A stretch of 64,000 nt of DNA from NCBI RefSeq assembly GCF_011806455.1, contig NZ_JAATOT010000003.1, positions 124,001-188,000 on the forward strand, written 5' to 3'. The notes under the pieces were generated by a model. The model was given only the letters and a program-made list of their open reading frames with translations, was not told the DNA's origin and searched no databases. Shown piece after piece: positions 44,809-53,716 of the stretch. Source of the DNA: Celeribacter sp. HF31. GTDB lineage: Bacteria > Pseudomonadota > Alphaproteobacteria > Rhodobacterales > Rhodobacteraceae. Each line of letters starts with the position of its first letter. The first letter of the stretch is position 1. The translations under genes and the position numbers were made by a program.

Positions 44809-45861
44809 CTATTTGGCGCCAAACCATTTGCGATAAATCGTGTCATAGGTCCCGTTTTCGCGAAGCTTCAACAGGCTGTGATTGATCTGATCAGCATAGG
44901 GCGAGCTGGTCGGCAAAGCGATGCCATAGTTTTCCGGCAAGAAAATCGGCCCCACCATACGCCCCACACCCCGGCCCTCATGGTTTACATAATAGGCCAA
45001 AATGGGCGCGTCGAAGACAACCGCATCGATATCGCCGCTCTCGAAAGCCTCGATCAGATCGCCCGGGTTGGCATAATCCGCGAAACTGAGATCGCGACGC
45101 AGAAGGAAGTCGGCCGCCGTTGAATTGGCGACGGTGCCAATGGATTTGCCGTAAAGATCGCCAATGCCGGACACGTTGGATTGGATTGCTTCGACCGTCA
45201 GCACGGCGGTGATGCGGGCGACAAAGACGGAGACCAGAAACAGAGACGAAATCACCAGAAAAACGCCGAAAACGCGCCCCAAAGGGGAACGTGGCTGACG
45301 CTCTTCGAAGCCGCCATTCACGACGAGGTTCAGTGCCCACCAAAAAGCCGGGAACATCGCTTTGCGTGCTGGCATGTCGAAATACTCTTGGTGATGCTTC
45401 TCGAAATACCACATCAACATGCCACCGCCAAACAGCAGGGCGAAGGCACCGGCAATGTACAAAAGCATGTCTTTTGAGAGGATCGCAGACCAAATTGTGA
45501 CCTCGCCCCCATCTGCGCGCGTCATGATCTGAAGCCCGGCCTCGAAAATCGGCTGGGTGAAATCCATGACCAATTCACGGTTCGAAGTGATCGAAATATT
45601 CGCAATGGCGGCATCCGCCTCGCCGGTCTCAATAGCTCCCAACATCTCTGCAAAACTGTCGACGCGCGAGATGCTGTAGGTCCACCCGAGATCCTCGGCC
45701 AGGGCGTCCCACAAATCCATGGAGAACCCCGTTTGCTCGCCATCGACTTCCATCGAAAACGGCACACGGGTGACGGTCATGACCCGGTGATCTTGAGCCG
45801 CGGCCATGTAAGGGCCGAACAGAACGAAGAGCATCGCCAAAGCGCGAAAAACATGTTTCAT
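44809..45861 (-). CDS. Prokaryotic ionotropic-glutamate-receptor-like channel
   Basis: The 350-aa protein has the GluR0-like order: signal peptide (1-22), ligand-binding lobe S1 (about 24-118), membrane segment M1 (132-152), re-entrant pore loop (about 169-190, PAFWWALNLVVNGGF), M2 (196-218), and lobe S2 (about 222-350). R95 in SITSNRELVMDF and D284 in VVFDAP sit where amino-acid-binding SBP_bac_3 proteins hold the ligand's carboxylate and amino groups. After M2 comes ITAVLTVEAI, similar to the SYTANLAAFLT gate of animal receptors. The potassium filter TVGYG of GluR0 is absent; VVNGGFEE is in its place. It is probably a ligand-gated ion channel with unknown selectivity, and monocistronic. Confidence 0.85.
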   Translation of the reverse strand: MKHVFRALAMLFVLFGPYMAAAQDHRVMTVTRVPFSMEVDGEQTGFSMDLWDALAEDLGWTYSISRVDSFAEMLGAIETGEADAAIANISITSNRELVMDFTQPIFEAGLQIMTRADGGEVTIWSAILSKDMLLYIAGAFALLFGGGMLMWYFEKHHQEYFDMPARKAMFPAFWWALNLVVNGGFEERQPRSPLGRVFGVFLVISSLFLVSVFVARITAVLTVEAIQSNVSGIGDLYGKSIGTVANSTAADFLLRRDLSFADYANPGDLIEAFESGDIDAVVFDAPILAYYVNHEGRGVGRMVGPIFLPENYGIALPTSSPYADQINHSLLKLRENGTYDTIYRKWFGAK

Positions 45862-45946
45862 CAGATTCCCCCATCTATCAGCGCATATGGCATAGGCCGC
45901 AGGGCGCTTTCAATCGTCGATCAAAGGAGGACGCTTGCAGTGGATG

Positions 45947-47023
45947 TCAGAGATAACGAGGTGACATAAGTGCAACGGCTTCGTGCCTCAAAAGCGTCAT
46001 GGTGGCCGTCGTGTCATTTCTGGGCAGACTGTCGTAGGGCAGATGCGCGAGCCGTGTCAGACCGTGGGTCGCGCTGTCGTGACGATGACCGGCGGCGCAT
46101 ACCGAAATTCCAGCGACGCGAAACGGCTGCGGCTCTTCCAGCACAAGCCTATAGCGTTTCGACATGAGACCAAGTCTCCGGTTCGCGGACGGCAGAAACG
46201 GCACAAGATGCATGGGTTTCACGGCCACATGTTCCACCCCGAAAAGATAGGCCGCATCGACGCCTTCGGTCAGGATTTCGCAACGCGGCGTAAGATCGAG
46301 CGTTTGCTTGAGGTTCTGAAAAGGACGCCGGACTCGCAAAGGCGCAAGACTGCCGATAGCGGGCATATAAGAGACAATTCCAGCCAAAAGCCGTGTCTTT
46401 GTGCCGGAAGACGTCACAATCTCAGCGCCTGTCTTTAGTGTCTCGATCGACTGGGGTCCGATAGCGGTCTCAACCAGCGCTCCCGCGCCGATGCCCTCTG
46501 AGTAGCCTAGAGGTTCGATGTGGTCCGCGAAGGCAATACAGTGCACGTCGCGGGCCAGTGCAGTTTGATCAACGGCGAAAAGGACACGCGCCAGGTCCTC
46601 CTCATACAAAGCCGCACAGTTGCCCGTCACCGTTTTCAATTCACCGGTCTCGAGATGCTCCGCCCCAAGCCAAGCGTGCTGTTTGGACAGATCCCAGCTA
46701 TAGCTGATCCGAATAGGCGTGTCCTTGGACCAGGTCGACAGGTCCAGAGAGAGCACGGAAAGCGCCTGGCCAGCTTCAATAGCGACCCAAAGCTTGCCAT
46801 TCGGGCCCAAAACCATGTGCAAACTGCGCCGAAATCGGTCGTGGCGTTCATATTCGATGAGATCGAGCGGCTGGTTGAACTGATCCGGGAGGGACGCCTC
46901 CAAAAGCAGACTGCCTCGAGGCATCACGCGGCAAGGCACATAAGCGCGCGAAGGCCCGTTGTGCAATCCATCGGGATTGTACACAGGATGTCGATCCGCC
47001 GCTCCGGCCCCTAACCAGCTCAT
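45947..47023 (-). CDS. Hint-domain protein with degenerate active site
   Basis: The 358-aa protein has an N-terminal lectin/jelly-roll-like part (about 1-180) and a C-terminal Hint (hedgehog/intein-type) domain (about 190-330): GALVETAIGPQSIETLKTGAE at its start (in part), then LAPLRVRRPFQNL and HLVPFLPSANRRLG. Rhodobacteraceae have many such proteins, often of unknown use. The Hint start normally has a catalytic Cys (C-F-x-x-G-T pattern); here the position reads GIGAGALVETAIG without Cys. The start MSWLGAG was chosen since GGAGG lies five bases before it; a GTG seven codons earlier is possible. Confidence 0.7.
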   Translation of the reverse strand: MSWLGAGAADRHPVYNPDGLHNGPSRAYVPCRVMPRGSLLLEASLPDQFNQPLDLIEYERHDRFRRSLHMVLGPNGKLWVAIEAGQALSVLSLDLSTWSKDTPIRISYSWDLSKQHAWLGAEHLETGELKTVTGNCAALYEEDLARVLFAVDQTALARDVHCIAFADHIEPLGYSEGIGAGALVETAIGPQSIETLKTGAEIVTSSGTKTRLLAGIVSYMPAIGSLAPLRVRRPFQNLKQTLDLTPRCEILTEGVDAAYLFGVEHVAVKPMHLVPFLPSANRRLGLMSKRYRLVLEEPQPFRVAGISVCAAGHRHDSATHGLTRLAHLPYDSLPRNDTTATMTLLRHEAVALMSPRYL

Positions 47024-47359
47024 CTCCGCCTCCGAAAGGGTCACATACGACCCAACCGTCCCTCAAGGCAGCTCTCCACACTCAACAGACATAGGTGCCG
47101 CCACGGCAAAACGGCCGAGATGCACATCACACTCATTACGTGGAGAAAAGATCGCCCGGGTTGACCCGATGTCGCTCTGATCGCCTGCCTCACATTGTTT
47201 TGCAGATGAGTAAGCACATTTTTGCTCGTTTGTTAAACATTTCCTCACATCTGCACAGGGTCCGACACTGTGATGTCGCCGTCACGCCACAACCTTCGCA
47301 TTGCCCCCCGGCACCGGCCTCGTTAACTCTACGGGGAAACACTGCCCAAAGGACGCCTC
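47024..47359. other. 336-bp intergenic region between Hint gene and dapE
   Basis: No supported gene was found here. The region holds the divergent promoters. Visible items are a separated inverted repeat GCAGATG...CATCTGC (around 47207-47257) enclosing an AT-rich stretch with TGTTAAACA, a GCCG-CACGGCAAAACGGC hairpin near 47100, and the dapE site AAAGGACGCCTC before ATG. The AT-rich stretch could be the dapE promoter; I cannot place -35/-10 boxes with confidence. Confidence 0.5.
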
Positions 47360-48505
47360 ATGCCCCTAGATCCCGTCGCATTGACCGCCGCCCTCATCCG
47401 TTGCCCAAGTGTCACCCCGATTGAAGGCGGTGCGCTTGAGTTGCTCGAAAAAACTTTGACCGAGGCGGGGTTTGACTGCACCCGGGTCGACCGCAACGGC
47501 ACGCCAAACCTTTTTGCCCGCTGGGGCGACAAGGCCGCTCCCCGCACGTTGGGCTTTAACGGTCACACGGATGTGGTCCCCGTCGGGGACGAGGCGGCCT
47601 GGACCTGCGATCCCTTTGGTGGCGAGATCAAGGACGGCAAACTTTGGGGTCGGGGGGCGACGGATATGAAGTCTGGGGTCGCCGCTTTCGTGGCGGCTGC
47701 CTGCGATTATACGACCCGAACCCAGCCCAAAGACACTGCAATCATCATCACCATAACTGGCGATGAAGAGGGAGATGCGACAGACGGCACCACTGCGCTT
47801 TTGGACTATATGGCCGAGACGGGTGAAACGATGAGCGACTGTATCGTTGGCGAGCCGACCTGTCCGAACACCATGGGCGAAATGATGAAGATCGGGCGGC
47901 GCGGGTCGATCACCGGCTATTTCACCGCCCGCGGAACGCAGGGGCATGTGGCATACCCGCAGCAGACCGAGAATCCTGTCCCCGTTCTGGCAAGCCTCAT
48001 GGCAGAGCTGTCGGCGCATAGCCTCGATCAGGGCACGGAGCATTTCGACCCCTCCAACCTCGAAGTCACGACCTTTGATGTTGGCAATGCCGCCACCAAC
48101 GTCGTGCCCGCGCAGGCCCAGTCCACCGTCAACATCCGCTTCAACGATGCGCATACCGGCGCCTCTCTCAGCGATTGGATGCGTGCGAAAGCCAAGGCGA
48201 CCACTGAGCGCACCGGCATCGAGATCGATGTGCAGTTCCAGATTTCGGGCGAAAGCTTTTTGACGCCGCCCGGGGCGTTTGTCGATCTGGTCGCGAATGC
48301 CGTTGCCACAGAAACGGGTGTGACCCCGATCCTGTCGACGACCGGCGGCACATCAGATGCGCGCTTTATTAAAAACCACTGCCCTGTGGTCGAATTCGGG
48401 CTGGTTGGCAAGACCATGCATAAGGTCGACGAGCATGTGGACGTCGAGCACATCAATGCGCTCAAGAATGTCTATTCCCGCTTGATGAGTGACTATTTCG
48501 CATGA
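47360..48505 (+). CDS. dapE: Succinyl-diaminopimelate desuccinylase
   Basis: DapE removes succinate from N-succinyl-LL-DAP, a step after DapD in lysine and peptidoglycan synthesis. The 381-aa M20 metallopeptidase has the zinc motifs [26 protein letters not shown], and the catalytic Glu in [12 protein letters not shown]; the late metal His lies in [13 protein letters not shown]. It is the first gene of an operon with a GNAT gene and a DUF2064 gene, all overlapping by 4 bp. Confidence 0.95.
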   Translation: MPLDPVALTAALIRCPSVTPIEGGALELLEKTLTEAGFDCTRVDRNGTPNLFARWGDKAAPRTLGFNGHTDVVPVGDEAAWTCDPFGGEIKDGKLWGRGATDMKSGVAAFVAAACDYTTRTQPKDTAIIITITGDEEGDATDGTTALLDYMAETGETMSDCIVGEPTCPNTMGEMMKIGRRGSITGYFTARGTQGHVAYPQQTENPVPVLASLMAELSAHSLDQGTEHFDPSNLEVTTFDVGNAATNVVPAQAQSTVNIRFNDAHTGASLSDWMRAKAKATTERTGIEIDVQFQISGESFLTPPGAFVDLVANAVATETGVTPILSTTGGTSDARFIKNHCPVVEFGLVGKTMHKVDEHVDVEHINALKNVYSRLMSDYFA

Positions 48506-48927
48506 CCATTACCATTTCCAAAACCGAGGATTTCCAAGCCTGTCTCGATCTCAGGATGACCGTTTTTGTCGAGGAACAAAAGGTTCCTGTGGAAGACGAG
48601 CTCGACGACCTGGATCCCGTTTCCACACATTTTCTCGCCTCTGATGAAAGCGGTACGCCGGTCGGCACTGCGCGCGTCTATGAGGTCGGCGAAATCGGCA
48701 AAATCGGCCGGGTTTGTGTCGAAAAATCGCAACGCGGGACGGGTCTTGGAGCACGTTTGATCGAGGCCTGCCTCGAAGACCTCCGACAACGCCCTCATCT
48801 GACGCAGGCCAAGCTCGGTGCGCAAACCCATGCGATCGGGTTTTATGAACGCTTCGGGTTTCACGTCATCGGCGAGGAATATCTCGACGGCGGCATCCCG
48901 CATCGGGATATGGTGTTGCCCTTGTGA
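48502..48927 (+). CDS. GNAT family N-acetyltransferase
   Basis: The 141-aa protein has the GNAT acetyl-CoA loop [10 protein letters not shown] (R-x-x-G-x-G/A) and the C-terminal [15 protein letters not shown] strand-turn, with an N-terminal [16 protein letters not shown] block that is typical of the ElaA-like subgroup. The substrate is unknown. Its ATG overlaps the dapE stop (ATGA), and its own stop overlaps the next gene, so the three genes are translationally coupled. Confidence 0.85.
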   Translation: MTITISKTEDFQACLDLRMTVFVEEQKVPVEDELDDLDPVSTHFLASDESGTPVGTARVYEVGEIGKIGRVCVEKSQRGTGLGARLIEACLEDLRQRPHLTQAKLGAQTHAIGFYERFGFHVIGEEYLDGGIPHRDMVLPL

Positions 48928-49514
48928 AACCCTGCCTGATCGTCATGGTGAAGGAACCACGTTCAGGTCGGGTTAAAACCCGTCTTGCGTGGGATTTGGG
49001 TCTTATTCAGGCGACTTGGTGGTATCGGCATCAGGCTCTGCGCACACTCCGCAACCTGAGTGATCCACGATGGGACCTCGTTCTTGCCGTCGCGCCTGAT
49101 CGCGAAGGATTGCAGAGTTCATACTGGCCAAGACAGCTGCCCCGCATTCCACAAGGAAGAGGTGACCTTGGTCAACGCATGGCCCGTACCTTGCGCCAGA
49201 TGGCGCCACGCCCGACTTGTCTCATCGGCTCTGATATTCCAGGCATCGAGAAGGCTCACATTGCCTCAGCTTTCGCTGCATTAGGGTCACATTCCGCCTG
49301 TCTCGGCCCGGCCACGGATGGTGGATATTGGCTGATCGGCTTACGTCATCCTGCGCAACAACCGGCTGGTTTTCTGGATCACGTCCGCTGGTCTACAGAA
49401 TGGGCCAAAGCAGACACGATTGCCTCAGCCAAATCCCTGAATTGGGCTGAATTAGAGACGCTTTCAGACATAGACACCGGCGCAGATTACGCGCGATGGT
49501 TGGCCCGTATGTGA
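48924..49514 (+). CDS. DUF2064 (TIGR04282-type) glycosyltransferase-like protein
   Basis: The 196-aa protein has the nucleotidyl/glycosyltransferase-A-like signature KEPRSGRVKTRLAWDLG at the N-terminus, the IGSDIPGI motif and ATDGGYWLIGL. This family is found with arsenosugar biosynthesis or rSAM/selenodomain genes in other bacteria, none of which are present here. It would bind a nucleotide-activated substrate. It is the last gene of the dapE-GNAT-DUF2064 overlap chain. The codon bias is slightly less GC-rich than in dapE. Confidence 0.8.
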   Translation: MKPCLIVMVKEPRSGRVKTRLAWDLGLIQATWWYRHQALRTLRNLSDPRWDLVLAVAPDREGLQSSYWPRQLPRIPQGRGDLGQRMARTLRQMAPRPTCLIGSDIPGIEKAHIASAFAALGSHSACLGPATDGGYWLIGLRHPAQQPAGFLDHVRWSTEWAKADTIASAKSLNWAELETLSDIDTGADYARWLARM

Positions 49515-49576
49515 AATCCGCGCGACGGCGTGCTTTGCCAGTGGTGAGGCGCATCGGCTCATGGTAGAATCGACCT

Positions 49577-51832
49577 ATGAGCAGGATCCCGACCAAGGAC
49601 GAAATCCTCCAATGGATTTCCGACAACCCGACCCAAACCGCGAAACGCGATATTGCCAAGGCTTTCGGCATCAAAGGTGCTGCGCGGATCGATTTGAAAC
49701 GCGTTCTCAAGGAGCTTGAGGACGAGGGACATCTTCGCAAACAGCGCAAGACCTATCGGGACCCGGACAAACTGCCGCCTGTGTCGGTGCTGGCTGTTTT
49801 GGCCCCGGACCGGGATGGCGATCTGTTTGCGCGTCCTCTGGAGTGGACGGGAGACGGCCCGGAACCTCGCGTGTTACTGTCTTTGCGTGAAAGCGATCCC
49901 GCGCTTGGGGAAGGCGAACGTATCCTCGCCAAACTGCAAGAGGTCAAAGGCGAGGACCATCAATATGTGGCCCGTCTGATCCGCAAAATAGGCTCTAATC
50001 CACGCAAGATCCTCGGAATCTATCGCAAAGACGCCGAGGGCGGGCGCGTTGTCCCCATCGACAAGGGAAGTGACAAAGATTTTCTCGTGCGGTCCGGCAA
50101 CGACTATGGTGCCAAGGACGGCGAGCTGGTTGAGGCCGAACAGGCGGGCCCCAAGAACCGGATGGGCTTACCGCAAGCGCGGATCGTCACCCGCCTGGGT
50201 GACCCGTCAGAGCCCAAGGCTGTGTCCCTCATCGCGATTCATCAACATGGCATCCCGGACGATTTCCCAGATGAGGTGATCGCTGAAGCCGACAAAGCCA
50301 GACCTGCGGGGCTGAAGGGGCGCGAAGACCTTCGTGACCTGCCTCTCGTGACCATCGACCCGGCGGATGCGCGGGACCACGATGACGCGGTTTGGGCCGA
50401 ATTCGACCCTGATCCGAAGAATGAAGGGGGCTTCATCCTTTGGGTCGCCATCGCCGATGTGGCGCATTACGTGACGCCCGGATCGGCGCTGGATCGTGAG
50501 GCCTGGAACCGAGGCAATTCGACCTATTTCCCGGACCGTGTCGTGCCGATGCTGCCGGATCGTCTTTCTGGCGATCTGTGCTCGCTGCACGAAGGTGTGC
50601 CGCGCGCCTGCCTTGCTGTGCGCATGGTCATCGACGCGGATGGCAAAAAGCTATCGCATCGTTTCATGCGCGGCTTGATGAAATCCGCCGCCTCTTTGAA
50701 CTACGCCGAAGTTCAGGCCGCCCGTGACGGTCAAATCAACGACGCCTGTGGCCCGCTGATGGACGAGGTGATCACGCCGCTGTTCGAGGCCTATGAGGCC
50801 CTCAAACGCGCACGAAAAGCGCGTCAGCCGCTGGATTTGGATCTTCCCGAGCGCAAAATCGTGCTGGGCGAAGATGGTCGCGTGAGTTCTGTGGCTTTGG
50901 CTGAGCGCTATGATGCGCATAAGCTGATCGAAGAGTTCATGGTGCTGGCCAATGTGGCCGCCGCCGAGGAACTGTTCCACCGCAACCGCCCGCTTTTGTA
51001 CCGCGTGCACGAAGAGCCGTCGGACGAGAAAATGGATGCGTTGCGCGAGGTGGCCCAGTCTTCCGGCTTTACGCTCGCGAAGGGGCAGGTGATCCACACC
51101 TCGCATCTCAACAGGCTCTTGGCACAGGCCGAGGGCACCGATCATGACGAGCTGATCAATATTTCGACCCTGCGCTCGATGACACAGGCCTATTACCACC
51201 CGGAGAACTACGGTCACTTCGGGCTGGCTTTGCGGTCCTATGCGCATTTCACTTCGCCAATCCGACGTTACGCCGATCTGATCGTGCACCGTGCACTGAT
51301 TTCGGCGCATGGCTGGGGCAAGGATGGGCTGTCTGCGGAAGAGATCGACAGGCTCGAATCCACCGCAAAACACATCTCCGAGACCGAGCGGCGTTCGATG
51401 ACGGCGGAACGCGACACCAATGATCGCTACCTTGCCGCCTATCTGAGCGAGCGCGTTGGCAACGAGATGACCGGGCATATTTCCGGCATTCAAAAATTCG
51501 GCGCCTTCGTGAAACTGGATGAAACCGGCGCCGATGGGTTGGTGCCCGTGCGCACCATGGGGGCGGAGTTTTTCCATTTCGACCCGGAAGAACAGACGCT
51601 CATGGGCGCTGACACCGGCATCGTGATTTCCATCGGGCAAAAGGTCACCGTGCGGATCGCCGAGGCCGTGCCTGTGACCGGGGGGCTGGAGCTTGAACTT
51701 CTGTCCGTCGATGGCGCCATGTTGCCGCGTGGCCCACGTCGCGCCAAAGGCCGGCCCGTGGCCCGCAAATACAACAAGAACAAAGCGAAAAAAGCCAAGA
51801 TTCAGAAAAAGGTACAGCGCCGCAGGAAATAG
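49577..51832 (+). CDS. rnr: Ribonuclease R
   Basis: RNase R degrades structured RNA 3'-5' and helps in rRNA quality control and trans-translation. The 751-aa protein has an N-terminal winged-helix region (PTKDEILQWISDNP), cold-shock domains, the RNB catalytic block TIDPADARDHDDAVWAEF, and SYAHFTSPIRRYADLIVHRAL, then an S1 domain (about 635-720) and a Lys/Arg-rich tail. Those features separate it from RNase II. It starts 62 bp after the DUF2064 gene and may have its own promoter. Confidence 0.95.
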   Translation: MSRIPTKDEILQWISDNPTQTAKRDIAKAFGIKGAARIDLKRVLKELEDEGHLRKQRKTYRDPDKLPPVSVLAVLAPDRDGDLFARPLEWTGDGPEPRVLLSLRESDPALGEGERILAKLQEVKGEDHQYVARLIRKIGSNPRKILGIYRKDAEGGRVVPIDKGSDKDFLVRSGNDYGAKDGELVEAEQAGPKNRMGLPQARIVTRLGDPSEPKAVSLIAIHQHGIPDDFPDEVIAEADKARPAGLKGREDLRDLPLVTIDPADARDHDDAVWAEFDPDPKNEGGFILWVAIADVAHYVTPGSALDREAWNRGNSTYFPDRVVPMLPDRLSGDLCSLHEGVPRACLAVRMVIDADGKKLSHRFMRGLMKSAASLNYAEVQAARDGQINDACGPLMDEVITPLFEAYEALKRARKARQPLDLDLPERKIVLGEDGRVSSVALAERYDAHKLIEEFMVLANVAAAEELFHRNRPLLYRVHEEPSDEKMDALREVAQSSGFTLAKGQVIHTSHLNRLLAQAEGTDHDELINISTLRSMTQAYYHPENYGHFGLALRSYAHFTSPIRRYADLIVHRALISAHGWGKDGLSAEEIDRLESTAKHISETERRSMTAERDTNDRYLAAYLSERVGNEMTGHISGIQKFGAFVKLDETGADGLVPVRTMGAEFFHFDPEEQTLMGADTGIVISIGQKVTVRIAEAVPVTGGLELELLSVDGAMLPRGPRRAKGRPVARKYNKNKAKKAKIQKKVQRRRK

Positions 51833-51927
51833 ATGCGCAGCGGAAATTTGCCGCCCGCGATTTGTCCTGTTCAAGCCACAGGCCGATTCAGTTTAGCCTG
51901 AGACAAAATTAAAATGGAGCAGTCAGT

Positions 51928-53184
51928 ATGCGTTCTTTCGTTCTCAGTGCCACGGGTATTGTCTTTGGGCTTGGCCTGTCCTCAATGTCGGCGCAAACCT
52001 CGGGGCCTATGATCGACTCCGCGCCCCAACTTCCAGGAGCTCATTTGGTGCAAAACGTGGCATCTCAGGCCGGATTCGAGACTTGGATCGCGAATTTCAA
52101 ACAGCGCGCGCGGCGCGAGGGCATCTCAGAAACCGTCCTCACGCAGGCGTTTCGGGGGGTTCACTACAACGCCGATGTGATTGCGAAAGATCGTCGGCAA
52201 TCCGAGTTTACCAAACAAATCTGGGACTATCTCGACAGCGCCGCCTCCCCCACCCGCGTCTCCAACGGTCAGAAAGCCATGCGCCAACACGCTCGCACGT
52301 TGGACGCGATCGAACGCCATTATGGCGTCGATAAATATGTCGTAGCGGCGATCTGGGGCCTTGAGAGCGCCTATGGCGAACATCGCGGCGACATCAATGT
52401 GATCGAGGCGATGGCGACGCTGGCCTATGACGGGCGGCGTGGAAAGTTCTTTGAGGCGCAATTGATCGCAGCGCTGAAAATCCTGCAAAAGGGCGACACC
52501 CATCCGCGCAATATGAAGGGCAGCTGGGCGGGCGCCATGGGCCACACCCAGTTCATCCCGACGTCCTTTGAGGCATTCGCGGTCGATGGCGATGGCGACG
52601 GCAAGCGTGACATCTGGTCGAATGACCCGACGGATGCACTGGCCTCCACCGCCGCCTATCTGGCGCGGCATGGCTGGAACAAAGGTCAGCCCTGGGGTGT
52701 CGAAGTGCGTCTTCCGCGTGGATTCGACTATAGTTCCGCGCGCCGCGACAACATGCGCAGCCCTGCGGATTGGGCCGCTTTGGGCGTGGTTGGGGTCGAT
52801 GGCAAGGCTGTGCCGAACTATGGCCGCGCTTCGATCCTCTTGCCCGCAGGCTCCGCCGGGGCCGCTTTCATGATCTTTGACAACTTCGCGGTGATCGAGC
52901 GGTACAACAAAGCGGATGCCTATGTGATCGGCGTCGGCCACCTGTCGGATCGCCTCAAGGGCGGGCCGGCGATTCAGGCTTCCTGGCCGCGTGGGTATCA
53001 ACCGCTGTCCTTCGATGAAAAGAAGAAAATGCAGCGGATTTTGACCCGCAAAGGCTTTCTAGACGACAAGGTGGACGGCATCATCGGGCCGAACACGATC
53101 AATGCGATCCGTGCGTTTCAAAATTCCATCGGGGTCACCCCCGACGGCTATCCGTCACAGGAATTGCTGAAACAGCTTCGATAA
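51928..53184 (+). CDS. Lytic murein transglycosylase (MltB-like) with peptidoglycan-binding domain
   Basis: The 418-aa protein has a signal segment (about 1-25), a lytic transglycosylase domain of the MltB type (about 50-330) with the catalytic Glu in IWGLESAYGEHRGDINV, and TQFIPTSFEAFAVDGDGDGK. A C-terminal PG_binding_1 domain follows (about 360-417, KKMQRILTRKGFLDDKVDG then GPNTINAIRAFQ). It cleaves glycan strands to anhydromuropeptides in the periplasm. It has no lipobox, so it is soluble rather than lipid-anchored like E. coli MltB. It converges with rppH, whose stop is 2 bp away. Confidence 0.93.
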   Translation: MRSFVLSATGIVFGLGLSSMSAQTSGPMIDSAPQLPGAHLVQNVASQAGFETWIANFKQRARREGISETVLTQAFRGVHYNADVIAKDRRQSEFTKQIWDYLDSAASPTRVSNGQKAMRQHARTLDAIERHYGVDKYVVAAIWGLESAYGEHRGDINVIEAMATLAYDGRRGKFFEAQLIAALKILQKGDTHPRNMKGSWAGAMGHTQFIPTSFEAFAVDGDGDGKRDIWSNDPTDALASTAAYLARHGWNKGQPWGVEVRLPRGFDYSSARRDNMRSPADWAALGVVGVDGKAVPNYGRASILLPAGSAGAAFMIFDNFAVIERYNKADAYVIGVGHLSDRLKGGPAIQASWPRGYQPLSFDEKKKMQRILTRKGFLDDKVDGIIGPNTINAIRAFQNSIGVTPDGYPSQELLKQLR

Positions 53185-53186
53185 AA

Positions 53187-53666
53187 TCAAGCAAGGTGGC
53201 CGGAGAATTCGGCCACCAATGCCTCGTAAATATCGCGTTTGAACGGCACGATATCAGAGACCAATTCCGCCGAAGTCGACCATTTCCACTGACCGAACTC
53301 CGGGTGATCCGTCTCGATATTGATCGCCGTTTCCGGCCCCGTGAGGCGCAGCACGAACCAAAGCTGTTTCTGGCCGCGATATTTGCCCTTCCAGACCCTT
53401 CCCAAAAGGTGATCCGGCAAATCGTAGGTCAACCAATCCGAGGTCTGCGCCACCACCTCGACCTGATCGGCGGTCAGACCGATTTCTTCCCACAATTCTC
53501 GCAAAGCCGCCTCTTGCGGCATCTCGCCCGGATCAATCCCGCCTTGCGGCATTTGCCAGGCGCCGGGCGTGTCGATGCGCTCGCCGACAAAGACCTGGCC
53601 TTTGTCGTTCAACAACATGACGCCCACGCAGGGGCGATAGGGAAGCGTGGAGAAATCTGTGCTCAT
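53187..53666 (-). CDS. rppH: RNA pyrophosphohydrolase
   Basis: RppH removes pyrophosphate from the 5' end of mRNA, starting decay. The 159-aa Nudix protein has the Nudix box [23 protein letters not shown] (G-x5-E-x7-REUxEExGU; shown here as its ends, GGIDPGE and RELWEEIGL), preceded by TPGAWQMPQ. Length and sequence fit the alphaproteobacterial type. It is downstream of ctpA but separated by a terminator. Its last codons can form a GGTGGCCG/CGGCCACC stem followed on the minus strand by TTGCTTGATTTT. Confidence 0.93.
   Translation of the reverse strand: MSTDFSTLPYRPCVGVMLLNDKGQVFVGERIDTPGAWQMPQGGIDPGEMPQEAALRELWEEIGLTADQVEVVAQTSDWLTYDLPDHLLGRVWKGKYRGQKQLWFVLRLTGPETAINIETDHPEFGQWKWSTSAELVSDIVPFKRDIYEALVAEFSGHLA
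53195..53217 (-). terminator. Terminator-like hairpin at the end of rppH
   Basis: A perfect 8-bp stem GGTGGCCG/CGGCCACC with a 7-nt loop lies in the last codons of rppH. On the minus strand it is followed by TTGCTTGATTTTATC. It may serve the convergent gene end as well. Confidence 0.45.
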
Positions 53667-53683
53667 GGGTCTTCTTTACTTTT

Positions 53684-53708
53684 AAAAAGGGGCGCCTCCA
53701 AGCGCCCC
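53684..53708 (-). terminator. Terminator between ctpA and rppH
   Basis: A perfect 7-bp stem GGGGCGC/GCGCCCC with a 6-nt loop is followed on the minus strand by TTTTTAAAAG. It lies nine bases past the ctpA stop and 17 bp before the rppH start. Confidence 0.8.
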
Positions 53709-53716
53709 TCATATGA

